A stretch of 64,000 nucleotides of DNA from Platycnemis pennipes (GCA_933228895.1 OW121846.1:149025746-149089745), one strand, 5' to 3'; numbered from the stretch's first letter, positions 48,735 through 60,130 are shown. The notes: generated from the sequence alone by a model not told the origin. Made by a program: numbers and translations.

Positions 48735-49720
48735 TTATGGTGTGAATGATCCGACAAAGAGGTTTTCTGGGTTACTTTCCTAAAATTCCAATTGAGGTGC
48801 ATGTTCACTGAGCGTCATGCGTGGGTAATATTGTGTAGTTACAGCACATAGGCAGAACGACTTCATAAACGTTTACAATACGCTGACAGAAATGTAGTTT
48901 CAAATTTGAGAAGAAATTATAACACTTGTATTTATATTTTTTTGGCCGTTACGGGAATTAATAACTATGTGAGCGGAAACATTCTCGTTCGGAATTAATC
49001 GTACCCTATTAGGAATCCGTTTTCACTTTCATTAACGCATCGTTCTTTTTTAAAAAAATGGAACTATTCAAACTTTATATATGAACTTATACTCAACACT
49101 ATTTATATTCTATAAGAGTCAGACATTATTGCCTACGCTACTTGTGCCCAAACCTTTGGGTTCGGCGCTTGAGATTGTGGATGATGGAGATTATTTGGCC
49201 TAGTTTGAGGGCTGGGTTGGGCAGTCACGGACATATGAAATATTTTCAGAACAATATGCTTGAATAATTTTTCCTTAATATACGTATTTATATTCGAAGT
49301 TTTTCTTCGAAGACAGTAATAAACTTTATCTATTCTGAGTAAACATGTGAAATATTAATTTACCACATAACTAATGCTCATATCTTTGCGGGCCAAATCG
49401 AAGTGTGCGGTGGGCCGAAAGTGGCCGTAGTTTGAGCTCCACTAACCTGTAGCAACATTTGAAACCCTTTGAGCACGACATTTTGCTCCGTAATTAAGTT
49501 AGAAAGAAACACAGTCATGAATGTGCCGTCTGTGATACAACGCTTACTGAGCTTACAACGCTTACTTACAAGCTTACTGAGAATAGGCCGGTTTTGCACT
49601 CGGCCGGGTGATGAGAAAAGGAATAAGAAAGATAGGAACCCGGGTGCGTTTTGGTATGATTGCCTTCAAGCGCAATAAAGCTTGGTTTATTAGCTTCTCT
49701 ATTAATTAATTAATTTATTT
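48735..49720. other. Anonymous AT-rich stretch
   Basis: No gene, RNA or repeat family recognised. Confidence 0.35.
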
Positions 49721-49724
49721 TTTG

Positions 49725-49925
49725 GTATGCATTCCGGACTATTCTGTTGGTCTATATACCCCTAGGATCCCAATAGGCAATTGGCCTGTCGTCAGGTTTC
49801 CCAGGGGCTGAACCAACAGAGCTTGACAAACATCCATGCCCTGGGAGGACCCGCCCAGGCGGGACTCGAACCCGCGACCCCAGGATTAGCAGGCGAGGGC
49901 TTCACCTCGCACTGTGGCCGGCGAT
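49725..49925 (-). repeat. tRNA-derived SINE, minus-strand copy
   Basis: On the minus strand GCGGGTTCGAGTCCCGCC is a good B box with a T-arm-like stem. It is preceded by GCCGGCCACAGTGCGAGGTG and followed by a body containing CCCAGGGCATGGATG and GGTTCAGCCCCTGGGAAACC. The anticodon arm is not convincing, so it is a SINE and not a tRNA gene. Confidence 0.5.
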
Positions 49926-50367
49926 AATAAGAAGCTCATGTTGTGAATGTACGTGCGTAAAACAGTGAAAATTCCCAAATCTATCTCTCTGACTCTATGT
50001 CTCAACTGCTCTAAACATGTCACATTTGTAATGATAATTATAATAATAAAATAATTGAATTATTTATTATTGCTCTGGGCACAGCCCTTGAGAGCCAAGT
50101 AAAAATGAAATACACTTATTATTAAGACACAAATACACAATCACACTAAGAGAACGTATGGAATCGTTTCGTTGATATTGTCTCTGATTAAGATAGTAAT
50201 CTTATATTTTAGCTTTGAATTTCTCAGCTGAATTTAGATTTTTAACATGAGATGCAGAGAGTTCCAGAATGGGGTCCTTAACCATATTTTTTTATTGCCG
50301 AATCTGATAGAGTTTGTAAAATAAAAAGACCCGAATTTTTCCGTTTTTTGATCCGACAATTATTTCC

Positions 50368-50590
50368 CGAGTTATAAGCGGCGAAAAACTTATGTTTTTA
50401 ACCCTTTCGGAAAGGTGGGCGTGGTGCAACCTCTGACGAATATCGACTTCGTCGAATCAGAACTGAGCCCTCGAAGCTACTTTGCCTTATCGCAGTGGGG
50501 GGAAACAGTTGACTCGGCCAATAGGAACGATTGCAACAGCATCTGTGCGAGCAGACCTTCCGAGAATCCCCCTCCACTCCCTATCCTATG
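50368..50590 (+). repeat. Dispersed repeat family R, copy 2 (first half)
   Basis: CGAGTTATAAGCGGCGAAAA, TTTTAACCCTTTCGGAAAGG, CGTCGAATCAGAACTGAGCC and GACTCGGCCAATAGGAACGA match the first half of copies 1 and 3. Confidence 0.75.
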
Positions 50591-50770
50591 CTACCCCAGC
50601 AAAATACGTTTGTAAATATAGTGACAGCAAAGTCGAATGTTACCGTAGCAAATGCTATATGTTGGGCTCTATCCGTCTGACGGGCAAATAACATAGGCTG
50701 ACGGTACCATTACTACTGTTCTGCCAACAAATACGATTTGTCGGGGCGACATCATTATCATTAACAGAAA

Positions 50771-50882
50771 TATATTCGTTCGTTCCGTATATCCGTTCCG
50801 TTAATAAGATCGTTCTCGAACAGGAACGGAACGTACGGATCGATCTTATTAACGGGACGGAAATACGGAACGAACGACTATA
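50771..50882. repeat. Long hairpin (about 42-bp arms)
   Basis: TATATTCGTTCGTTCCGTAT...TTAATAAGATCG is inverted as CGATCTTATTAACG...GAACGAACGACTATA, with a loop of about 28 bases. The loop also has GGAACGGAACG, related to the arms. Mismatches are few. Confidence 0.8.
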
Positions 50883-51679
50883 TTTCCTTCCATGATGATT
50901 AATTACTTCGTTTAAGTGCTTCGTATAAGAATATTTCATGAATTTGGTTGTTGGAGAGAAATTAAATATATATTTGGAGTAATATACTCAATAGTACAAA
51001 AATAAATTTAAAAATAAACCAATTACCTCATAATAATATACTCAATATAATAATCCTCAACAACTCTTCACACCACAGCACTAAAGGGATGAACCTGTTG
51101 CACACACAACAGCACTATCGAGCAATGTGGCCATTGTATATGAAAACATGCTTTCAGACTTTCAATTGCTAGCTTGAAAGTCTGTCGTGTCGTGACAAAG
51201 ACCGAGTCATAACTTACCGAGCTGAATGTTTTTTTCGCCCTTTGGAAGATCTTCTTGTATTACCTCAGGAACGCATATTCGCAATTGTACATAGGCTAAA
51301 ACTCAGGAAAAATTTGTCAATAATCAGATATGCTCATCTCGCTCTGATGCACTTTCATTACAAACTAAGAAATCTCTGATAATTAATTTCAACAGTTCTG
51401 TAGAAATGCAGCCATTTTCTTTCACCCACAACACACAGCAAAACTGTTATGTTCAGAATTTCCGCTGGCAAGATCATAGCTCGCCTAGCAGACGCATTTG
51501 TTGTCGTGACAAACGCAGGGGAACAAATGCCATTTGCTCCAGCCACCATTGAGCATTTGTTATTCCAATGATTGGTTTGCTAGAGTGACAGATGCTTTTG
51601 CTTTTAGGACAAAGACCGAGTCAGCAAATGGGTTTTTGCACGCAGGACAAAAATATTTTTTTCCGTTAGGAATCTTCCT

Positions 51680-51970
51680 AGAAACGGAAGAAAGACGAAG
51701 GGAAACCCGGCGCCGGAATTAGTATAGCATTTGATTTATATTCTAATTCTACGTGGAGAAAATTGTAATAAAATAGTGGAGATAATATGGATATGGATAA
51801 TTCTAATAAAAAGTGTTTGAGAAAATTCTAATAAATTAGAAATTTTCTCCAGCAAACACTTAAGAAAGATAGGGTAAACCCAAAGGAAAATCTCTGCCAC
51901 AGACGGGGTTCGAGACTAGATCCTTGGGAAAGGAAGCCAATACTCCATCCACCAGACCAACTCCATTGGT
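51680..51970 (-). repeat. tRNA-derived SINE, minus-strand copy
   Basis: On the minus strand CTAGTCTCGAACCCCGTC marks a diverged B box, followed by GGCAGAGATTTTCCTTTGG. Some 200 bases further the tail GGCGCCGGGTTTCCC matches the tail of the copy at 28690-28945. Confidence 0.4.
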
Positions 51971-52039
51971 TTGTGAGCCATGCAGTCTGAGCATAGGAAC
52001 ATTCTTTCAGACTACCGTAATAATTTGAATTTTCTGATG

Positions 52040-52150
52040 TGAGTACGTGGTAGGGCAGTGGGTAAAGTGTTATGCTGGTCACCGAAGGTCCTGGGCTCGA
52101 ATCCGGGAGTGGCCTTAGGCATGCATCATTTGCTGATCTATTGGAAAAAG
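52040..52150 (+). repeat. tRNA-derived SINE head
   Basis: GTAGGGCAGTGGGTAAAGTG (A-box-like) and CTGGGCTCGAATCCGGGAG (B box) are spaced as in a tRNA. The fold beyond this is poor. Confidence 0.45.
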
Positions 52151-52159
52151 CGCAGGAGT

Positions 52160-52420
52160 GGCAGAAAGGGGGCGTTCACTCGGAAAACCGAAATCCCTAG
52201 CTTTTACACGAAATCGTTAGACGGAAAGGAAATATGAATTTTAGTGAAAAAATTAATCTTCTAATCAGAGCCATTCGCTCGTAAATCAAAAATTAAAATA
52301 AGCAAAAGGAGGTGACGCCCACCGAACGGGACTTGCGTTAAGCATTACTACGTCATCCACCTCCGCTCCATTAACTGCGTTGAGGAGGACGAGGAGGGAG
52401 AAAATGTCTGGTAAACGACC
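52160..52420 (-). repeat. Dispersed repeat family R, copy 4 (second half, inverted)
   Basis: Read on the minus strand it contains GATGACGTAGTAATGC, GGGCGTCACCTCCTTTTGCT, GGCTCTGATTAGAAGATTAA and CCGAGTGAACGCCCCC, matching the second half of copies 1 and 3. Confidence 0.75.
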
Positions 52421-52724
52421 CCATTGCTATACATACCGTTTTCGAGTGCATTTCACACGTTGTTGAACTTAAAATTTGATGATGTTTAACCTCATCAACC
52501 AGTCCAACATTTCGGTTGAACAATACATTACGTCGCTAACATGTCCTTTGCTCTTAACCGTTTAGTCTCCGTGCAGAGACTAAACATGTCACCCCCTTGT
52601 TGAGAGTGAAAAACATTGATGACCCGAGGTCCAAGGTTCGAATCCGGGACCTTTCAATCCCGGGCATAAACCAACAAAATCGATTCAAAGTTTGAGGCTT
52701 TACTTTGTGGAACCACTCGATTGG

Positions 52725-52883
52725 AAATGAAAATTCACTTTGTACGTTCCACACAAAGGTTTTATTGCTTTCGACCATGGTTTCGACAATACATGTCATC
52801 AGACATATATATCCTTGATAATGAATTATATTGTCGAAACCAATAAAACGTTCGTGTGGAACGTACAAAGTGAATTTTCATTT
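52725..52883 (-). repeat. Inverted pair with a hammerhead-like core (Penelope-like remnant?)
   Basis: AAATGAAAATTCACTTTGTA...GTTTTATTG...GTTTCGACAAT (52725-52790) is inverted at 52830-52883; the left arm has 11 extra bases. Read on the minus strand the centre contains CTGATGA, then ACATGTATTGT, then CGAAAC. Motifs of this form occur in Penelope-like retroelements. No protein-coding part is present. Confidence 0.5.
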
Positions 52884-53502
52884 TTGACATGATTAGTGAG
52901 TGGATGGAGGCAGAGACTCTAAACAGAGTAAACATGTCCTCATGTTATAATCTGTCTCTCAAAGTAAAATCTGTCTTTGCTGAACTCCAAATACTCGCTG
53001 CATGAGCGTAGCCAGGGAATTTGGGTGGGGGGGGGGGACCACCCACCCTCCACCCGTGGGTGGGGGGTACCCCCACTTCAAGAGGGGGTGCTTCTCCCCC
53101 GGAAATGTTTTTTTATTTAACCTTCTCAGAACTGAAATTAAGCCTAATTGCTGATGACATTTTTGTAAATTACTGAACGGGATTGTTGTAGACTAGAAAA
53201 TGATCACACCGAGTTGGAAAATAAAATAGCTTTTATCTTCAACGAGGATTCACTCATTTTCAGAGGGATCATAGTAAACTCTGGGATGGTAATCTGCTAA
53301 TAAATTAAATACTCACAACTTCAATATTAAAGTGAAAACAAAGAAAAGAAACAAAAAATTTTGTTCAATGGAATTTTCTGTTTTTTGACAAAAATGTTCA
53401 ATGATGGTAGTGCTAGGAACCCTTTCTTCAACAAGTTTTTTTTTCGATGTGATAAATGGATGGATTTGAAAATCTTAATTGGCCGGTTGTAGACCGAACC
53501 CA

Positions 53503-55690
53503 TTACTTGATTCTTCGCATGACTGAGAAACTTCTTTCACATCCACCCGAGCTGACGGGCAGGCCGATTGCTACTTGGAGAAGTCTGTAAATATTCGGCA
53601 TGATATCTTCATTTATTTCTGCTCGGACATTTTTAAGTTTGACCTCTAGTTCCTTGTTTTTTAATATATTTCTCAATAGTATTGCCTCGGCATTTAAGGA
53701 ATCGGTATCAATATTCAAAATTTCTTTGTAATTATTAATGAAATCTTCAGCTTCAGTTTAGTTCAACTGTGTAAAGGCATCCGCTGCCTTTGCCAGGGGA
53801 ACGGACTCAAACCTGTGCTGAAAATGTGAAATAACATTATCCAAAACCCTGTTGTACACATTGATTTTCCAGTAATCTCAAGTGTTGGGGTTGGTCAGAT
53901 GGTAGATCGGTCAGCTGGCTTTTTCCTACGGTAGTTTCAACATAGTAATCGCTCATTATTGCGGATGGCTGCTGCCTTCTTTTCTTTGAGACAGACACAT
54001 TCTCTAGCAAAATGTTGTTGTTGTTCGCAAGTCTACTATCTCGGCCTATAAACCATCAAAATTATTAATTCGTTAAAACTTTCGCGGTTCATGTTATCCG
54101 GCGTTGTTGTTTTTTGGGTAAACCCGCGTCACAGTATTAAAATAACCAACAGTTTCGTCTCCGCTGCTGGAGACTTCTTCAGGGTAATGACATTCCTTGG
54201 TTTGCGCATGGATTTATATTCTCACGGTGGTGGAGGTGGGGGAGTGGATGAGGGTTGAGGTGGGGGTTTCTCGATTTTTCTTTTCGTTCTCGAAATAACT
54301 GGAAGCCAGGATGGGCTTACCATTTGTCCTTGGTCTCTATTAAACTGTTGGTTATTTTAATACTGTGACGCGGGTTTACCCAAAAAACAACAACGCCGGA
54401 CATCAAAATTATTTCTCCTCTCTGCGAAAGTAGTTTGAATGCTGGCAATAATTGACCTTGCTCTCCCGAGCGTTGCAACTGGGGCTTGCAAATACTTACT
54501 CAGCACGTTGGTCACCGATAAAACTGAATGGATTACGAAAAGATTAACAACGAATTTAGGTTTTGGGATAGATCTCAATAAACCGATGGCCTCCACCATA
54601 CTCCCATCTCATGCAACGTTGATTTCCTCCTCAAGGGCTTCTTTGATTGCGTTGAAGTTATTTATTACAACGTTACAATTTGTGTAACGGCAGCTCCATC
54701 TTGTACTACTTAAGCTCCCCATTTCTTTCCCACCCTTAATGCCTAGCTTCTTTTGAATCTCTGCTAAGATGGCATGATTACCAGGTTGTGAATAGTGCAT
54801 ATGGAGGGCCTCAAGAGTATTGAAGAAAATGTAAGCTGACTGGTTATCGTTGCAGGAATAGACAACGTCCAAATTTACTTTGTGAGCTAAGCAGTGGATA
54901 TGAATTGCCTGTGAGTGTAACTCTTTCATTTTCACCTGGAGACCTGCATTATTTCCTGGCATTACGTTGGCAACATCGTATGATTGTCCAATCATTGGTA
55001 TATCGTCCAAGCTGTATTTAGTTAAAAAATCTTGAATCATTTGGCTTAGCGACTCTGAATCTCTTGCTGTGGAACAATTTAAGAAACCCAGAAACCTTTC
55101 GATGGGCTCCAATCCTCTTACGTATGTACCTCAAAACTACTGACAACCGTTCTTCTTTGAAACATTTGGCTTCATCAACCATCAATGAATAAAACCCACA
55201 CTCCCGCACTTCCTTCACAATTTCTTGAAGAGTTAGACCGGCTGCAACTTCTATTATTTCGTTCTGAACCATTGGGCTGCAGTAGTTAAGACACTACTCA
55301 AAATGTTTTGCAAAAAGTCATCATACTTCGCAAAAATCTTACACAATTCAACAAAGTTTCCCCTATTCAGAGATTCAGATCTCTCATCATGTCCTCTGGG
55401 TGGCATGCCTTGACAACTGAGACAGGAAATGATGTCCGCTACTTCTGTCAAGTAATGTTTTTTTCTCTACAATCTCTTCTTTACTCTGCATTATGACTTG
55501 CTCGTGTACAGTACCAGATGCATTAGCCATTTGCTACCTTTTGATGACAATCCGAATGAGATCCTGATTTTTCGTGTTTTTCGATCGCATCTTTTAATTT
55601 TTTTCCATTTGCAAAACCTTAGTTTTCTTGAAAAATGATCCAATATATCTGAAACTTTCTTCATCTTGCACCTAAAGAAAAACAAAATAG
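53503..55690 (-). pseudogene. hAT-family transposase (ZMYM1/DUF4371-like), broken
   Basis: Order on the minus strand: CLSCQGMPPRGHDERSESLNRGNFVEL (about 55425-55345); NEIIEVAAGLTLQEIVKEVR...YSLMVDEAKCFKEERLSV (55266-55150); SYDVANVMPGNNAGLQVKMK...IHIHCLAHKVNLDVV (about 54990-54860); SSTRWSCRY; and the C-terminal dimerisation block LPVSSGGCERSFSVMRRIK (53565-53506). This is the normal domain order of this transposase group. Several frameshifts and the insertion at 54066-54403 destroy it. In DEA the usual DET is altered. Confidence 0.85.
54066..54403 (-). mobile_element. Penelope-like or foldback insertion within the hAT gene
   Basis: Inverted arms (about 54097-54153 and 54345-54403) share CCGGCGTTGTTGTTTTTTGG, GTAAACCCGCGTCACAGTAT and ACCAACAGTTT. 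The direct repeat CATCAAAATTATT occurs at 54053-54065 and 54404-54416, as a 13-bp target duplication would. The minus strand reads CCCTGAAGAAGTCTCC, AGCAGC, GGAGACGAAACTGTTGG, a strong stem-loop between CTGAAGA and GAAA. Confidence 0.6.
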
Positions 55691-56206
55691 AAGGGAAAAA
55701 TCACAAGATTGCGCGAAATTTAATTAACTGCACAACACTATAGTGCTTTCCACATTTAGTTGACAGTATGGGCTCTCATGGAGATTCGTTTTCCATGTTA
55801 ATCTCCATAAGGGCAGAGGTGCGCTGTTGTCAAATGCAGCATTAAAATTAATATTGCACTATGCACTGTATAAAAATGTGCTATAATTCATAAAGAGACG
55901 TTTCATATAGTGGTGCCAATAGTTTTTCGATACAGTTTATAAAAAAGTTTATAAAAAATATTTCCTTAAACTTCCCCTAGAAACTTGGTTCTTTTCACTT
56001 TATTTTCTTCACTCGATCGTCGGCAAATCATTCCTCATGTTGGATTAAAACTTGTACATAAAGGTTTCTCATACTATTTTCTTCGTAACAGTACACATGT
56101 TTTTGTGGTTAATTGAGCTAAAAGGTTATTATACTGATGTAAATATCGTAATGACAAAAATTTGAATTTTTGTAAGGTAAAAAGTAGTCGCCTGCTAACT
56201 TAGTCA

Positions 56207-57609
56207 GGGTGGCGATCGTCAGGGAAAACCGGGAAAACCTGGAATTGTCAGGGAATTTTGTAAATCTGGAAAAGTCAGGGAATAGTCAGGGTATTCTCGT
56301 AACTGACAGGGAGAACTGGGATAGGAAATTCTTTTTATTTTTCTACCATTATGTTTACCGAGCAGTCTTTCCCTCCCTTTATTCCAAAACATTTCGCTAA
56401 CTAAAACTAATGTCCGTCGCCGAAGTGCATAGAATAAGCCCCTTCAATTCGTTGAACATTAATTGTTCTAGTTGTGAATCTTAGTTATTTAGTTGTAAAT
56501 GAGTCATACAATGTATCCCTTTTGTATATCCTAAATGCGATATTTGCCTAATAGCGTTAAAATTCATGATCACCGTGTATTCTGCTTATCACAAGGAATC
56601 CTAGGCTACCTATGTTGTTCGGAAGATTTTACCTCGCTTTTTTTTAACTTCCGAGACTTAGGTCAAGAGGTAGTTGGAGCACACTTGCTTGTAGTAAATA
56701 CGTGCTTGCAGTTCTAAAAATACTAGACCATGATTACTAAAACGGTAATACAAGTACGATCACACGTGTGAACAAAATCTTACGTAAGATCATCTTCGAT
56801 TTCCATACCCCCCTTCGCGAGACCATAAGAAGAGTCCTCCTCCCCTCCTCACCTTTCACGCTCGACATAAATATTGAATGCCCCCCTTAGCTCCCTCACA
56901 AAGCAATTTAGTCAGGTCACAAACCACCTTAAATATGATATTCCTAAATATGATGCTCCCGTTGCTAATTGCCTCCTGTTTTCGCTCGCAGTGGCGCGAT
57001 TACGTTTTGCTTGTTTATACAAATATTTTTGCGTTTTTGCTTCCATCTTACAATCAAGGATAAATTACCACGTTAATCAAATTGTTATTCACTTTTAGAA
57101 GTCACTCGTGCCATCCGATTTTGATCCAGTCAAGAACTTGGCTTTGGTTTGCATTTCTCACGCAGTCTAGTGATAACTGTGCCGGAGTCCGCCAGTAAAT
57201 TGGTAATTAACTTTCCCTTCGATGCCTTTTCAGTAATCTACAACTCCCCAGAACTACCATGACACGCCACCAATTTGTAATTTTACCGAAGGAAACATAC
57301 ACGGCCACGGAATACGATGCGTGGCCGCGAAAAATGTATTAAAAGTGTGTACAATTTGTGTGAGGGCTTGACTTGTGAAGGATTAATATATATTTTTTCA
57401 TTAGGGTGGAGGTTCAATATATTTTTTCAATCTTGTAGCTTTTAATGTATTGATTTATGCTTTTAACAATTTTTGAGTTTTGACGAACATTTAATTCAGC
57501 AGAAAAAAATATTCCGATAATAGGAGACATTTTGGCGATCGGTCAGGGAACTTGGTAAAGCCATCAGGGAAAAGTCAGGGATTTTGAAAATTGGTTATCA
57601 GTAGCCACC
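56207..57609 (+). mobile_element. Inverted-repeat element with CAGGGTGGC ends and TTAGT duplication
   Basis: It starts CAGGGTGGCGATCGTCAGGG and ends GTCAGGGATTTTG...GTAGCCACCCTG. TTAGT flanks both sides (56202-56206 and 57610-57614). Many GTCAGGGA motifs lie near both ends. Internal sequence to about 57000 is repeated inverted at 57690-58425. No recognisable coding frame. Confidence 0.65.
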
Positions 57610-57689
57610 CTGTTAGTGAAAAAATCATTTCTTTATCTCAATCATGAAGGGAGTTACAATATTTTGATCTTAAGAAAAATTATTACGGC

Positions 57690-58425
57690 GCCGTCGAGGC
57701 TCGATGTTTGCTCAGTCTGCAAGTGAAGAAGGAGGCAATTAGCAACGGCAGCATCATATATCATATTTGAGGTGTTTTGTGACTTGACTAAATTGCTTCG
57801 AGAGGGAGGTAAGGGGACTATTCAATGAGTGTGAAAGGTGGGAGGGGAGGAGGGCTCTTCTTGTCTCGCGAAGGGGAGTATGGGAATCGATGATGATCTT
57901 GCATATGATTATGGTTACACATGAGATCATACTTGTATTACCATTTTAATAATAATAGTGTTTTTAGAACTGCAAGAATGTATTTACTACGAGCTAGTGT
58001 GCTCCCGCTACCTCTCGGCCTGAGTCTCGGAAGTTAAAAAAAAGAGAGGTAAAATTTTCAGAACAACATAGCTTCGGATTCGTTGTGATGAGCGAAATAC
58101 ATTGTGATCATGAATTTTAACACGACTAGGCAAATATCGCAACACGGATATACAAAAGGGATTGTACGTCTGATTCACAACTAAATAACTCTAAGATTCA
58201 CTACTGAATGCTCCACGAATTACTACGGCTTACGGCTATGGAGCTTATTCCATGCACGTCAGCGACGGACATTAGTTTTACTTGGTGAAATAAAGGGCTG
58301 GAAAGACTGGCCGATAAAAGTAATGGTAGAAAAATAAGGAGAATTTCCTATCCCAGTTTCTCCCTGACTGATACGAGGGTTCCCTGATTTTTCCAGAAAT
58401 TCGAAATTCGAAAGCCACCAATTCA
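57690..58425 (-). repeat. Inverted partial copy of the CAGGGTGGC element
   Basis: Reverse complement of about 56207-57000 with indels: GGAAATTC...TATCCCAGTTTCTCCCTGAC near the outer end, CTCGGAAGTTAAAAAAAAG, CTTCGCGAGAC, CCTCCTCCCCTCCCACCTTT and TTGCTAATTGCCTCCT. Together with copy A it forms a 2.2-kb foldback with a spacer of about 690 bases. Confidence 0.75.
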
Positions 58426-58745
58426 GGTAACCTGCGCCAAACCTAGCAACTCAAGGCTGGTAAAATCCGTTTACCAGCGTTTCTCCAACCTGTGTTCATA
58501 GGACGAACTTGATACTCAAGTTACTAGCATATAGGTACGGGTTACTGGCTTTCTAACCTAGTAATTGGAACGGAGCCAAAGGGACCGCACCGCCGCCGTG
58601 CTGTGGCTCGGCTACAGGCGCGCAGTTGCCAGCGCTGTGTGAAGCGTGGCCACCACAATTTCGATTCGTCAATTTTTTCTGGGGGGGGCCACGAGCCTTC
58701 TGGGGGGGGCCAGGCCCCCCCAGGGGCCCCCCTAGCTACGCCCAT

Positions 58746-59999
58746 GAAGTTGAGGCGAGTACGGGGCAAAGCGAAATCTGTAAATGCATGGTATGGAATG
58801 AAGAGGCGGTCAACTCCTTTCCGTCAATATCACCACTCACCCAGCAACCTCCATCGCTGGACTGCGGTGGAGCTCTTCTCTTTCCCTTTGCCCATGTTAA
58901 CAAAAATCCAAATCCATCTCGATGATGACATCCAAATCCTAAATATAGCATACTGCCCCTCACAAATATCCGTAGCAACATAAATTATCCTTTAGCATAA
59001 ACAAGAAAATAAGCCAGTCATCCTCCTGTAACAAAATAACCTCTCTCGCACAATGCCCACGAGCCTAAAAATTCCCTCTTTTAACGAGCCTAAAAATTCC
59101 CTGCCTCTATGAATATCCTCCAGCGACCGGCAAGAGCAAAACGATGGGAATGGCGACATAGGAATCTCTAGAATCGAGTTGCGACAAATGTTGGAAGGGA
59201 CAGGTATGGAACACATATCGTCCCCGCTTCAAGCCTCGTTTCCTCCCAAGGGAGGCAGGCAAGGCGAGGCGAGGCAAGGCGAGGCGAGGCTCAGTTGGCT
59301 GCAGAAAGGGGAGTAGGGGAAGGACCGGAGGCCTCTCCCTCCTAGGCCGGGCGTGGGGAGGGGATTCAGGGGGCGAGGGGAGGGGATTCAGGGGGTGGGG
59401 GAGATGGGCGGCGGAGCGAGGGGGGGGGGGGGTGCGACATCTCGGCTAAACCACGCCCACGCGCGGGGGCCGGCCCAATGAGATTCCTCCCCGCGGGCCA
59501 GAGGGAGTGGGAAGGCCGCGGTTCCCCCGATCCCGTCAGCGCAACGCTACCTGCACTGTCGAGCGACACCTCACCGGCACATTGTCGCTCGCTCGGCGTC
59601 TGCGATCGTTAGCGCTCCTTAGCGACAAGCAGTGCGACTTCCAAATTGGTTACTCTCACGACCGAAAGATGCTGAATCTAATGAAAACACTTCTTCCAAC
59701 CCACGGACTAATGACTGTAAAACGCCGATTCTCATTACTAATGGAGATGGAAGTCCATTTGGTTAAAGAAAAAATCTAAGAAGAGTGTCCTAAGACTTTA
59801 ACCTCAGTCTGGTGGGTACCGCTAACGTAAAAGTTTGGGAATCACGGCCCTAGGCAAAATTGTGTGTAGAGTTCACACATCAGGGCAGGGATGCATTGGA
59901 TATATCCAAGGTCTCCTCGGGTTTCGAAGCAGAGACATCCTGTCAGTAGTCCTACTCTCTCAGGTCAGCCGCACTGTCCAAAATCACTGAGGTGGTGAA
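58746..59999. other. Anonymous stretch with GC-rich patch
   Basis: A short duplication of CGAGCCTAAAAATTCCCT lies at 59066 and 59087. An imperfect GGCAAGGCGA-type tandem lies at 59255-59292. The patch 59230-59600 is GC-rich with a 13-base G run (59420-59432). No gene recognised. Confidence 0.35.
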
Positions 60000-60130
60000 G
60001 TGGAGTATCGGGTCAGTGAAATGGCTAGAGTACCTGCTATCGCCGGCTCAGGTTCGATTTCCGTATGAGGCAGAGATTTTGCGTTGCATTCCCGGCCGTT
60101 ACCTTTGGGACGTGGAGAGTATAGTAATTT
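60000..60130 (+). repeat. tRNA-derived SINE head, plus strand
   Basis: GTCAGTGAAATGGCTAGAG (A-box-like), CAGGTTCGATTTCCG (B box) and GAGGCAGAGATTTTGCG follow the SINE layout seen at 35344 and 51970. Confidence 0.5.

Larger units (their letters stand above)
53001..58745 (-). mobile_element. Probable hAT element with nested insertions
   Basis: CATGAGCGTAGCCAGGGA at 53001 is inverted as CCTAGCTACGCCCATG ending at 58745; both ends run into G-rich sequence. The interior carries a minus-strand hAT transposase (53503-55690), interrupted by an inverted pair (54066-54403), and a 2.2-kb foldback (56207-58425) lies on its 5' side. The ends resemble hAT ends with GCGTAGC. No matching 8-bp target duplication was found, so the outer limits are tentative. 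Confidence 0.45.

Noticed and set aside
49855..49925. Possible tRNA gene on the minus strand
   Set aside because: The T arm and B box are good, but no convincing anticodon and acceptor stems could be drawn; it fits a SINE head.
53001..53060. 8-bp target duplication for the hAT element
   Set aside because: The bases outside the proposed ends at 53001 and 58745 do not match, so no duplication is claimed.
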